From NCBI GenBank assembly GCA_937990735.1, contig CALKQT010000004.1:1-20421 (forward strand): 20,421 nt of DNA, in the 5' to 3' direction. The notes beneath the pieces are model-generated. The model was given only the letters and a program-made list of their open reading frames with translations. It was not told the origin of the DNA and searched no databases. A program made the position numbers and the translations under genes. Below are positions 7,246 through 14,269 of this stretch, piece by piece. This DNA is from an uncultured Campylobacter sp. (lineage in GTDB: Bacteria > Campylobacterota > Campylobacteria > Campylobacterales > Campylobacteraceae). Every line of letters starts with the position of its first letter. The first letter of the stretch is position 1.

Positions 7246-8098
7246 TTCTATCGAATATCAGATAAATTTCCGCGCTAAGCCTTGCCAAACGGGAATTAAA
7301 ATTTACAGCGGTTCTTACTAAATAATTATAAATTAAAACGGCGGGTATGGCTGCAGCCAGCCCCAAAGCCGTGGCGAAAAGCGCCTCGGCGATGCCGGGA
7401 GCTACGACGCTTAGGCTTGCGTTGTCGCTATTTGCTATACCCACAAAGCTATTCATTATCCCCCAAACCGTGCCGAAAAGCCCTATGAAAGGTGCCGATG
7501 AACCGATACTGGCAAGCACCGCCATGCGCTCTTTCATCGCACCGGCAAATGCCGTTTTTTTCAGCTCAAATCGCTGCTTTACGCGGGATTTCATATTTTC
7601 GCTAAATTTTACGCTTTTGCTCGATTCGTCCTCGATTTCATTTATAAAATATCTCGCGAAGCTATTTTTCGGAAAATTTAAATTTTTCAAATTTGACGTC
7701 GTTTTTATAACAGCTTCGTCTTTTTTTAGCCGGTAAAAAGCTATTTTAAACTCGGAAAATTTAACGATAAAAATCGTCCAAGTGATGATAGAAAATAAGA
7801 TTAAAATACCCACCACGATCTTTACTACGATATGGGCGTTTATAAAAAGCGAGTTAAAAGACAAATCTATATGCAGCTGAGCGATCTGGTCTTTTGGCAT
7901 ATTTAAATTTGCGCCACTTAAATTCGTGTCATTTGAATTTAATTCCTGCAAACCGCGGTCGTTCGGGGTTGAATTTATGTCGCCGCCCGTTTGCGTCATT
8001 TGGCTCGCGGCAGTTTGGTTTTCGTCTAAATTTAGCTCATTATCCGCGCCGAAAACTAACGCGAAACAAAACGTGACAGCAGCTAGCGTTTTTATCAT
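7223..8098 (-). CDS. exbB: TonB-system energizer ExbB, with long N-terminal extension
   Basis: A MotA/TolQ/ExbB-family channel subunit of 291 residues. A signal-peptide-like N-terminus (MIKTLAAVTFCFALVFGAD) is followed by a low-complexity Asn/Asp/Gln/Thr-rich periplasmic stretch (about 20-75). The usual three membrane helices come next (about 88-112, 192-218, 232-262) around a cytoplasmic loop. Helices two and three carry the family sequences ASIGSSAPFIGLFGTVWGIM and APGIAEALFATALGLAAAIP. The extension makes it longer than E. coli ExbB (244 residues). Such extended ExbBs occur in other Gram-negatives. The ribosome-binding site is strong (AGGAGG, 8110-8105). It overlaps exbD by 23 bases and follows chaN by 18 bases, so chaN-exbB-exbD-tonB form one operon. 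Confidence 0.93.
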   Translation of the reverse strand: MIKTLAAVTFCFALVFGADNELNLDENQTAASQMTQTGGDINSTPNDRGLQELNSNDTNLSGANLNMPKDQIAQLHIDLSFNSLFINAHIVVKIVVGILILFSIITWTIFIVKFSEFKIAFYRLKKDEAVIKTTSNLKNLNFPKNSFARYFINEIEDESSKSVKFSENMKSRVKQRFELKKTAFAGAMKERMAVLASIGSSAPFIGLFGTVWGIMNSFVGIANSDNASLSVVAPGIAEALFATALGLAAAIPAVLIYNYLVRTAVNFNSRLARLSAEIYLIFDRNADGYER

Positions 8099-8116
8099 CC
8101 ATCGCCTCCTCTTGAT

Positions 8117-8932
8117 TTATTTAAATTTCCAAATATAATCGGCTTCTTTTATACCCGCGTAATCGCCTTTAAAGCCCAAAAGCAAGGTCTTAAATCTCTT
8201 TTTGGTTTTAAAATCCATGAGATGTAGCGGCACCCCTACGTCCTTTTGAACGTGATATCGTCCTGCTATCAGTATGGCTAAATTTGCGGATTTATTTACG
8301 ACATCGGCCATCCTACGATCTTTGTACTGCTGAGCTTGGACGAGCTTGCGCAGCGTTTGATCGTCTGCGGCGGAGTGTGCTCCGCTTACGAGCTTAGCTA
8401 TGGCGTCTTGGACGCTTTTTGCAGTGGAGACCGTGCCTTTTATAGGCTGTGCGCCCGCAAATATCAGCCTTATTTCATCGTCACTTAAATTTGCGCATTT
8501 TATATGAGCTTTATAAAACGCCGCCTCGAGCACGCCTCTATAATATTTTTTATCCCACGACTTATCCCATTTTACGGCTTTCATAACGTCATTTGACGAG
8601 ATATTTCTATCTATATTATCAACGTATTTTTGCTTATCGCTCCCCAGCATTTCAAATGCTACATCTAAATTTTTATATTTTGAAAGCGTTTTGATGAGTA
8701 AAATTTCGGCCAGATGGTGCCTAAAATCATCATGAAGTTCTCCGACAAGCAAGATGTCCATATCCGATACCTCGGCGACAAAATCGTCAAAATCGATCTC
8801 TTTGCCCGTATTTAGATCGAGTATTTTACTCGTATTTTTAATATCGTCCAGCTTTTGAGGCGTAACCTCGTACCGCCCGCCGCATCCGATAAGCGACAGC
8901 GTAAAAATAAGACAAAAAGTAATTTTATACAT
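8117..8932 (-). CDS. ChaN-family haem-binding-type lipoprotein
   Basis: A 271-residue member of the ChaN/haem-binding uptake family (Tiki-like fold). It has a lipoprotein signal with lipobox LIGC (Cys17). The family motif GELHDDFRHH (64-73) is present, as is the distal AGRYHVQKDVGVPLHL segment near the C-terminus, both carrying the conserved histidines. Campylobacter ChaN is known to dimerise and bind haem. Other family members are linked to TonB-receptor loci. Here it is the first gene of the exbB-exbD-tonB operon. I infer a membrane-anchored lipoprotein that receives or processes haem, or a metal chelate, brought in by the receptor. A protease-like role of the Tiki fold is an alternative. 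The ATG at 8932 has only a weak site (GGAA) upstream. Confidence 0.82.
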   Translation of the reverse strand: MYKITFCLIFTLSLIGCGGRYEVTPQKLDDIKNTSKILDLNTGKEIDFDDFVAEVSDMDILLVGELHDDFRHHLAEILLIKTLSKYKNLDVAFEMLGSDKQKYVDNIDRNISSNDVMKAVKWDKSWDKKYYRGVLEAAFYKAHIKCANLSDDEIRLIFAGAQPIKGTVSTAKSVQDAIAKLVSGAHSAADDQTLRKLVQAQQYKDRRMADVVNKSANLAILIAGRYHVQKDVGVPLHLMDFKTKKRFKTLLLGFKGDYAGIKEADYIWKFK

Positions 8933-9161
8933 TTATATTAATTCCGATTATTGATAGATTTGGTAATAATATAAAATTTATTATTAGATTTATATTAATT
9001 GACAAAGACGCCGATAAATTACATTGTATTTTAAGGTAAAAACCACAAGATTCGTCCTCTCTAAGAAAAAGTTTCGTGAAATTTGATCCCTCTAAAGCAA
9101 AAGTAATATGAGGCCTTTTTGCGACCGAACCACTGCTGCATTAAAATTTAGAGCACAATAT
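8933..9161. other. Divergent promoter region between chaN and the binding-protein gene
   Basis: The chaN/binding-protein intergenic region spans 309 bases. The chaN side is very AT-rich. An inverted repeat, TAATAAT (8964-8970) and ATTATTA (8980-8986), lies 32-54 bases before the chaN start and resembles the 7-1-7 form of a Fur site. Given the base composition this is weak evidence. I see no gene in the middle part (about 9000-9160). Confidence 0.35.
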
Positions 9162-9186
9162 AGCTAAAATTTTTGAAATTTTAGCT
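9162..9186. repeat. Perfect 11-bp inverted repeat upstream of the binding-protein promoter
   Basis: AGCTAAAATTT (9162-9172), TTG, then AAATTTTAGCT (9176-9186). TATA flanks it on both sides. It ends four bases before a first TATAAT (9190-9195) and 20 before a second (9206-9211). It could be an operator dyad at about -35 of the downstream gene, or a hairpin terminator followed by T-rich sequence for an unseen plus-strand transcript. Confidence 0.5.
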
Positions 9187-9205
9187 GGCTATAATTTCTT
9201 TTTAT

Positions 9206-9211
9206 TATAAT
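9206..9211 (+). promoter_or_regulatory. -10 of the binding-protein gene
   Basis: TATAAT preceded by TTTCTTTTTAT, the T-rich type of Campylobacter promoter, 31 bases before the ATG. A second TATAAT at 9190-9195 is an alternative. The ribosome-binding site AAGGGGAG (9231-9238) is strong, so high expression is likely. Confidence 0.5.
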
Positions 9212-9241
9212 TGCGCCTTATTTCAACTAAAAGGGGAGCAA

Positions 9242-10030
9242 ATGAAAGTATTTGTTTTGGCGGCTATGCTACTTGGTTTTCTATCTGCAAATTCTTTGGA
9301 TCAGATCAAAAAAGATAGGCTCGTTCGCATCGGTGTATATAACGATCAGCCGCCGTTTAGTGCGCTCGTAGACGGCAAATATAGGGGATTTGAGATTGCT
9401 CTTGGCGAGAAACTCGGTAAGGAGATTTTCGGCGATAATCCTGGCAAGGTAAAATTTATCCCGATCACGGCTTCAAGACGCATTAGCGCTTTACAGCGCA
9501 ATGAAGCGGATATGGTGATTGCGACCTTTACTCCGACGCCCGCGCGAGCTAAGAAGGTGGATTTTTCGGAGCCTTATTTTAAGGTGCAGGTAGGTGTGCT
9601 AGCCAAAAAAGACGAGAATATCACGAGCTTCGATCAGCTGCGCAAAAAGAGGATTTTCGTCATCAAACACTCTCCTATTCACAATTTCTTACGCAAAGCG
9701 GGCTTCAGAAAGAATTTAAACTTTTGCGCCAGCTCGGCTAAATGCTACCGCGCCTTCAAAAGGGCTAAAAACGCCGTGCATGTCGATGATAACCTAATCC
9801 TGCACGCATACGCGATCATCGATAATAAAACGCAGGTTGCTTTGGATGGTCTAGGTAAGCAAACTTACAACGCAATCGCCGTGCAGAAGGGCAATAATGC
9901 GCTGCTAGAGCTAATCAATACATCTTTAGCAGGACTAAAAAAAGATGGATTTTTGGATAAGACCTTTGATGATACGCTCGGGATTTTCTATCATGGTACG
10001 ATCGATAAGAAGGAATTCTTGGTTGAATAA
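9242..10030 (+). CDS. Periplasmic amino-acid-binding protein (SBP family 3, PEB1-like)
   Basis: A 262-residue solute-binding protein of the polar amino-acid ABC importers. A signal peptide (about 1-17) precedes two lobes. Visible family features are RIGVYNDQPPF (29-39), GFEIALGEKLGKEI, the TFTPTPAR segment whose R102 should bind the ligand carboxylate, FSEPYF (108-113), and D182 in VDDN, which should bind the amino group. Length and layout match Campylobacter PEB1 (259 residues, Asp/Glu binding), but it is a divergent relative. A close cysteine pair (C162/C168) could form a disulfide in lobe two. No permease or ATPase gene lies beside it, so it would have to share a transporter encoded elsewhere or act as a sensor or adhesin-like protein. 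The ligand is unknown. Confidence 0.85.
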   Translation: MKVFVLAAMLLGFLSANSLDQIKKDRLVRIGVYNDQPPFSALVDGKYRGFEIALGEKLGKEIFGDNPGKVKFIPITASRRISALQRNEADMVIATFTPTPARAKKVDFSEPYFKVQVGVLAKKDENITSFDQLRKKRIFVIKHSPIHNFLRKAGFRKNLNFCASSAKCYRAFKRAKNAVHVDDNLILHAYAIIDNKTQVALDGLGKQTYNAIAVQKGNNALLELINTSLAGLKKDGFLDKTFDDTLGIFYHGTIDKKEFLVE

Positions 10031-10642
10031 AATTTCGTGCAGAATTTAATTCGTGCGCTTGATTCCCGCGTAAAATTCAGTTCATTGTAATGATGGAGCG
10101 AGAAAAATACGTTGCGGGCTTAATTTGCTTTTAGAATTCGGTCTTGATTTTGCTTGCCTCTCCTAAAGCGCAAATTTTATCGAAATTGGTAAGGCTATTT
10201 AAAACGCGCGTACCACTAGCGCGAAATTCCATTTTCGGAAGTAAAATTTTTAAGCGATTCGGCTGCATTTAAAATTTACGCAACTTTTATAGAGCTCGTT
10301 TTAATTTTGCGTCCCACAAAGCCCGCGCTAGCTTGTAAATTTCTATTTTTTCAGCTCTAAATACCTGCTCCATCGCTATAATTTTATGATTTAAATTTTA
10401 AAAATTCCTCTAAAAGGAGTTAAACCCCCAAGCGCTATTGCCGCCTCGGTATGGGGGAGTCGAAATTGCGCTTTGTATCAAAGGCAAATCCTATGTAAAG
10501 TAGGCGCCAAATGAGCAGGCGGAGCAAATAATTTCAAATTTAGCGGCGCCTGTCTTATCGGATGCCGCGAAGCTGCATATTACAAAGACGCGGCGAATAC
10601 AAAGAATGGTCGTCAAATTTTACCTCAAGAGCCAATCTCGAT
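10031..10642. other. Long intergenic stretch, no gene recognised
   Basis: These 612 bases between two convergent genes hold no convincing gene. A good -10 (TATAAT, 10377-10382) stands before a block of different texture (10415-10560). That block contains a CCCCCA/TGGGGG stem (10425-10430 with 10452-10457, 21-base loop) and a later AGGCGCC/GGCGCCT pair (10501-10507 with 10547-10553). It could be an untranslated RNA or the decayed end of a gene. No known RNA family fits. Confidence 0.3.
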
Positions 10643-11356
10643 TTATTTCACCAACTCGTAATTATACTCTTTCGTGCCGTCAAGTAGATTTGTAACGTTG
10701 TAGCCTCGCTCGTTTAGGGCTTTGGCTAGCTTGGCGCTGCGGTTGCCGCTGTAGCAGTGCGTGATTATCTTTTTGTCTTTATTGGCCTCAAGCACGTCCT
10801 TGTAGTTTTCTAAAGGCTCGCCGTATGGGATATTTATCGCGCCTTTCATATGCCCCGCGTCGTAGTCCTGCTTCTGCCTAGCGTCGATGATCAGCACGTT
10901 CGGATCGTTTGCTATTTTCAAAAACCCCTCCGCGTTTATGCTGCCGACCTTATACAGCTCATAGTCATACTGCTTCACGCCGGGCGCGTTCATAAGCATG
11001 CTAAAGCCCTTTTGTTTAAGCAGATCAAGCGCCTTACCGCTGCGGTTGCCTGTGTTGCAATAGAGCACGACGTTTTTATCCTTGTAGGCGTTTATCTCGT
11101 CCAGCCTGCTTTCCAGTTCTCCAAGCGGGATGTTGATCGCGTGCTTCACGTGGCCTGCGGCGTATTCCTCCGCACTTCTGACGTCAATGACCAGATAATT
11201 TTCTTTAGCCCTATTGTCCTCCTCTATCGCCGATAGCGCTGCGCCACTTATGGCGTAGCCGCTAGGCTGCTGCGTCTCGGCGCCGCAAGTCGCGAAAGAT
11301 CCCAATGCCGCCAGCAAAACCGCGCTTTTTAAAATTTTGTGAGAAATAAATTTCAT
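10643..11356 (-). CDS. Exported tandem-domain rhodanese (sulfurtransferase)
   Basis: A 237-residue protein with a signal peptide (about 1-24) and two rhodanese domains, about 36-136 and 138-237. Each has a full active-site loop: C100 in YCNTGNRSGKA and C201 in HCYSGNRSAKL. The domains are clear duplicates. Parallel segments are VIDVRSAEEYAAGHV and IIDARQKQDYDAGHM, INIPLGE and INIPYGE, QYDYELYK and EYNYELVK. In classical thiosulfate sulfurtransferases only the second domain is active, so two intact cysteines is notable. FATC at 21-24 is a poor lipobox, so I favour a soluble periplasmic protein. The likely role is moving sulfane sulfur (thiosulfate or polysulfide) in the periplasm. The substrate is unknown. 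A strong own promoter lies upstream, and no operon partner is seen. Confidence 0.88.
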   Translation of the reverse strand: MKFISHKILKSAVLLAALGSFATCGAETQQPSGYAISGAALSAIEEDNRAKENYLVIDVRSAEEYAAGHVKHAINIPLGELESRLDEINAYKDKNVVLYCNTGNRSGKALDLLKQKGFSMLMNAPGVKQYDYELYKVGSINAEGFLKIANDPNVLIIDARQKQDYDAGHMKGAINIPYGEPLENYKDVLEANKDKKIITHCYSGNRSAKLAKALNERGYNVTNLLDGTKEYNYELVK

Positions 11357-11391
11357 GTTTTTCCTTTAAATTTTAGCTTTTAAAGCGGGAG

Positions 11392-11397
11392 ATTATA
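11392..11397 (-). promoter_or_regulatory. -10 of the rhodanese gene
   Basis: On the minus strand TATAAT follows AAATTTTTTGA, the textbook Campylobacter arrangement, 36 bases before the ATG. AAAGGA lies just before the start codon. Confidence 0.6.
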
Positions 11398-11699
11398 TCA
11401 AAAAATTTAGCTAAATAGTGTGAATTTGCGCCGTTAACAGATGCGAGCGATCAAGTAGGCGTTTGCCCGCAAAAGCAAAAGAGTGATAAAATTTAATAAG
11501 GTCGGACTTGTGCCCGACCGGTATCAGAAAGGAGGGATCAAAATATATAGACCGCCACAATAAACGCTCTTAGACAAAAGCCGCCTACAAGCGCGCCGTA
11601 TTCGTTATAGACGCAGCTTTTTATCTCCTCGCCGCCGTGCGCGCTACGCTCGCTCGTCGCGCCTCTTCGTCGCTTTAGCCTGCAAAGTCTGCGCTTGAA
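11398..11699. other. Intergenic stretch between murB and the rhodanese gene
   Basis: No gene is recognised. It holds the probable murB terminator (11500-11519) and a G/C-rich part next to murB. The murB frame would stay open for 53 further codons past its TAG (11699-11541). There is no sign that those codons are part of a known protein. Confidence 0.35.
11500..11519 (-). terminator. Probable terminator of murB
   Basis: GGTCGG (11500-11505) pairs with CCGACC (11514-11519) over an 8-base loop. On the minus strand the stem is followed by TTATTAAATTTTAT. It lies about 180 bases after the murB stop, so the murB transcript would have a long 3' tail. Confidence 0.5.
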
Positions 11700-12491
11700 C
11701 TATAAAATTTTAACCTCTAGCTCGAGCGTGACGCCGAAGCGCTGCAAAACCCGCTTCCGAGCGAGATCTATCAGGCTCATCACATCCTCAAAGCTTGCGC
11801 TGCCGAAATTTATGATGAAATTGGCGTGCTGCTCGCTAAATTTCGCCCCGCCGATCGCGTGGCCTTTAAGCCCCGCCGCTTCGATCAGCCTGCCCGCGGC
11901 GTCATTCGGCGGGTTTTTAAAGCAGCTTCCAAAGCTAGCTCCCTTTGGCTGGTTGGCGCGCTTGGCGGCAAAATCCGCGGCGAGCGAGACATCAAAGCCG
12001 CGCGAAATTTTAAACTCGGCGCCCAAAATCGGCTCCTCGATCCCGCTTCTTCGGTAGCCGAAGCTTATCCGCTCGCGCTCCACCCAGCCGCGTCCCAGGC
12101 GCACGGCAAGCAAGCTATCGCTGATGCTAGCGCCGGCGAGCCCCGCGTTCATTTTGATTAGCCCGCCGAGCGTGCCTGGGATGTTGCGCAAAAACTCAAA
12201 GCCGCCGATGTTTTGCTTTTTGGCGAAGTTGTAAATTTTACCCGACTTCGTCGTAGCCCCGATGCTAAGGACATCGCCGCTTAAGCTTATGCGATCGAAC
12301 TCCTCGCTTAGCATCGCAAGGTGCGGCGGCGCGGGCGAGATGAGCAGATTATTGCCGCCGCCGATGATCGCGCGCTCGCAGGTGCTCTCAAACTCCGCAA
12401 AATCGGTCTCGTCCTTTAAAATTTGCACCGCGAAGCTCCCGCCGATGCGCACGGAGGTGTATTTGCTAAAATCTATCTGCTTTGTTTTCAA
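11700..12491 (-). CDS. murB: UDP-N-acetylenolpyruvoylglucosamine reductase MurB
   Basis: MurB is the FAD enzyme that reduces UDP-GlcNAc-enolpyruvate to UDP-MurNAc, an early cytosolic step of peptidoglycan synthesis. The 263-residue protein has the family signatures SVRIGG (13-18), GGGNNLL (44-50, FAD), IPGTLGG (104-110), FGYRRSG (144-150, substrate arginine), GSCFKNPP (188-195, with the catalytic serine S189) and GGAKFSEQHANFIIN (214-228). It lacks the C-terminal insert of E. coli MurB (342 residues), as is normal for short MurBs including those of Campylobacter. The start codon is TTG at 12491, with AAAAGG about eight bases upstream. The nearest upstream ATG is out of frame. Confidence 0.94.
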   Translation of the reverse strand: MKTKQIDFSKYTSVRIGGSFAVQILKDETDFAEFESTCERAIIGGGNNLLISPAPPHLAMLSEEFDRISLSGDVLSIGATTKSGKIYNFAKKQNIGGFEFLRNIPGTLGGLIKMNAGLAGASISDSLLAVRLGRGWVERERISFGYRRSGIEEPILGAEFKISRGFDVSLAADFAAKRANQPKGASFGSCFKNPPNDAAGRLIEAAGLKGHAIGGAKFSEQHANFIINFGSASFEDVMSLIDLARKRVLQRFGVTLELEVKIL

Positions 12492-13091
12492 AATTTTGCC
12501 TTTTAAATTTCATTTCTAAATTTCGCGCTTGCCGCCCGCCGCTTTAAAATTTAGCGATACTGCCGCACCGCACAGTGCGAAACGTGAACGCTATTTCAAA
12601 ATTTAACGCTGCTGCTGCGATTAAATTTAGCTCGCTTGCGATACGTTTTCAGCAGCGCGCTATGTTGCACGCGCAGCTCGCACCCTGCGGCATAAAATAC
12701 AGCCGTGCAATGTAGCGCCGCGTATAAAATTTCATCGCCGCATAGCCATAAATTAAGGCGGCATATTACGCGGCGACAAATAACGCCACAGCAGGCGGTC
12801 GATTGGCGCAGTTTGGCGGCGATCCGCGGCAAGCTAGGCGTTAAATTTGCGCGCAAATTTTAAATCCACATTGCACTCCGCGGCTAAATCCAAAAGCGGC
12901 GATACATTACCGCTATGGCAAAAGCGATATAAAATTCTACCGCGCGTCTGCTTTTACGCCGAAGTAAAATTTTAGCCGAGGCGCAAATCCCTTAATGCCT
13001 AGAAATTTAGCCGAAACGAAGGGGCAGTGTTCCGAGCAAAATCAGTCGAAGCAAGGCTCAAATTTCAGCTAAATTTTAACCTCGCCCGCCT
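12492..13091. other. Long intergenic stretch, no gene recognised
   Basis: Six hundred bases between murB and mqnD, both minus strand, with no supported gene. An 86-codon minus-strand frame (12856-12596) is Cys/Arg-rich, has no ribosome-binding site and resembles nothing. An 18-base perfect palindrome, AAATTTGCGCGCAAATTT, lies at 12843-12860. The murB promoter must lie in its left part but is not obvious. The stretch may be a decayed gene. Confidence 0.4.
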
Positions 13092-13988
13092 TTACATCGG
13101 GTTTTGCCCGCCACAGTCCGCAAAGCGGATCTCGTTATATTCGCGCGGGATAAAATTCTCCTGCGCACTAAGCGGCGCAGGGTAAAATCCGCGCTCATAA
13201 CCAAGCTCAAACAGCCTATCCACCGCCCTTATCTGTACCCCCGAAAGCTCGATCGAGGCTTCGTTGGCATAAAGGCTCAGATATTTTTCGAGCTTTGAGT
13301 CGTCCACGCGGATGAGATTTCGCTCCATCAGCATCTGCGACAAAAAGGGCTTATGCGCGGTGGCGATGCGCACGCCCTCCGTTAGCACGCGCTCGCACTC
13401 GATGGCATCCGTTATCGGCAGGCTGCGGCGAACCGCCATGCCTCCTAGCGGCAGCGGCAGATTTTCGCCCGCTAGCTCGCTCCAGATATCCCAGATCTCG
13501 CGCTCCACGCAAAGCTCGTCCGAAAAGTCAAGAATGCTTTCATGTATCAGCACGCCAGCGTCCACCTCGCCGCTTAAAACCGCGCCCTCGATCTCTAGGA
13601 AATTTTTATAAACTATGCGCGCCTGCGGGTACGCTATGCGAAAAAGCAGGGCATTGGTCGTGTGTTTGCCGCTTAGCGCGACTTTGAAATTTCGCTTTAA
13701 AACCACGCCCTTTTTCTTAACTAGCTTTGGACCGTAGCCATCGCCGAAGCTCACCGCCGTGCGCAAAAGCGCGTATTCGTCGCAGATCAGCGGATATAGC
13801 GCGAAGCTAATCGCCGTGGCCTCGTAAGTGCCCTTTAGTGCCTCGTCGTTTAGCGTCTGGATATCAAGCGCCGTTGCGCTAAGCTTTAGATTTTTTGAAC
13901 TTACCCAACCCAAATCAATCGCCTTATACATAAAAATATCGTCGGCGTCGGGCGAGTGAGCGACGTTTATATGCTTAAAAATCTTCAA
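13092..13988 (-). CDS. mqnD: 1,4-dihydroxy-6-naphthoate synthase MqnD (menaquinone, futalosine route)
   Basis: MqnD turns cyclic dehypoxanthine futalosine into 1,4-dihydroxy-6-naphthoate, the bicyclic precursor of menaquinone. Campylobacter uses this route instead of the men pathway. The 298-residue protein is of the MqnA/MqnD family with a periplasmic-binding-protein fold. The N-terminal HSPDADDIFMYKAI (11-24) identifies MqnD, since MqnA begins with a different motif. Other supporting segments are SFALYPLICDEYALL (56-70) and LPLPLGGMAVRR. The start is TTG at 13988, with AAGGA seven bases upstream. The next Met (residue 20) would remove the conserved motif. A TATAAT lies 51 bases upstream. 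Transcription diverges from recA. Confidence 0.88.
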   Translation of the reverse strand: MKIFKHINVAHSPDADDIFMYKAIDLGWVSSKNLKLSATALDIQTLNDEALKGTYEATAISFALYPLICDEYALLRTAVSFGDGYGPKLVKKKGVVLKRNFKVALSGKHTTNALLFRIAYPQARIVYKNFLEIEGAVLSGEVDAGVLIHESILDFSDELCVEREIWDIWSELAGENLPLPLGGMAVRRSLPITDAIECERVLTEGVRIATAHKPFLSQMLMERNLIRVDDSKLEKYLSLYANEASIELSGVQIRAVDRLFELGYERGFYPAPLSAQENFIPREYNEIRFADCGGQNPM

Positions 13989-14039
13989 ATTTTATCCTTT
14001 TTACTCCGCTTTAAATTTCGCGCGCGGCTAAATTGCGAA

Positions 14040-14045
14040 ATTATA
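14040..14045 (-). promoter_or_regulatory. -10 of mqnD
   Basis: TATAAT on the minus strand, preceded by AAAATTTCAC, 51 bases before the TTG start. It fits the Campylobacter promoter form. Confidence 0.5.
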
Positions 14046-14133
14046 GTGAAATTTTACTACAGCCCTCATAAAAATGCGAAATTTCTAAAGAAAAACGTGA
14101 AAAACAGGGTTCGTTTAAAAGGCTAAATTTAAT

Positions 14134-14161
14134 GCTCTCCGCTTGCCGCGCAGAGCTTTTT
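14134..14161 (+). terminator. Intrinsic terminator with no visible gene before it
   Basis: GCTCT-C-CGC (14134-14142) pairs with GCG-C-AGAGC (14148-14156) with one C-C mismatch, loop TTGCC. TTTTTGC follows at once. It is a well-formed plus-strand terminator lying between the divergent genes mqnD and recA, 108 bases before the recA ATG. It could end a small RNA starting after 14047 (TATAGT at 14042-14047). Confidence 0.5.
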
Positions 14162-14236
14162 GCACTTTTGAAAAATTTCAAATTCCGATGCCGCGCCGAA
14201 TTTGAACGAATAATCAAAAATTCATTTCAAATTTGG

Positions 14237-14242
14237 TAAAAT
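14237..14242 (+). promoter_or_regulatory. Candidate -10 of recA
   Basis: TAAAAT preceded by TTTCAAATTTGG, 28 bases before the ATG. No LexA-type operator is visible, in line with the absence of a LexA SOS system in Campylobacter. Confidence 0.45.
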
Positions 14243-14269
14243 CAGGTGAATTTATTTTTAAGGAAAAAC

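Noticed and set aside
11541..11699. 53-codon in-frame continuation of murB past its TAG (read-through or pseudogene)
   Set aside because: MurB is already full length, and an open frame of this size in GC-rich sequence can be chance.
12596..12856. Minus-strand open frame of 86 codons between murB and mqnD
   Set aside because: No ribosome-binding site, odd Cys/Arg-rich composition and no resemblance to a protein. The base pattern looks non-coding.
14246..14269. GTG start for recA
   Set aside because: No ribosome-binding site upstream, and the extra residues are absent from RecA proteins. ATG 14270 has AAGGAA in place.
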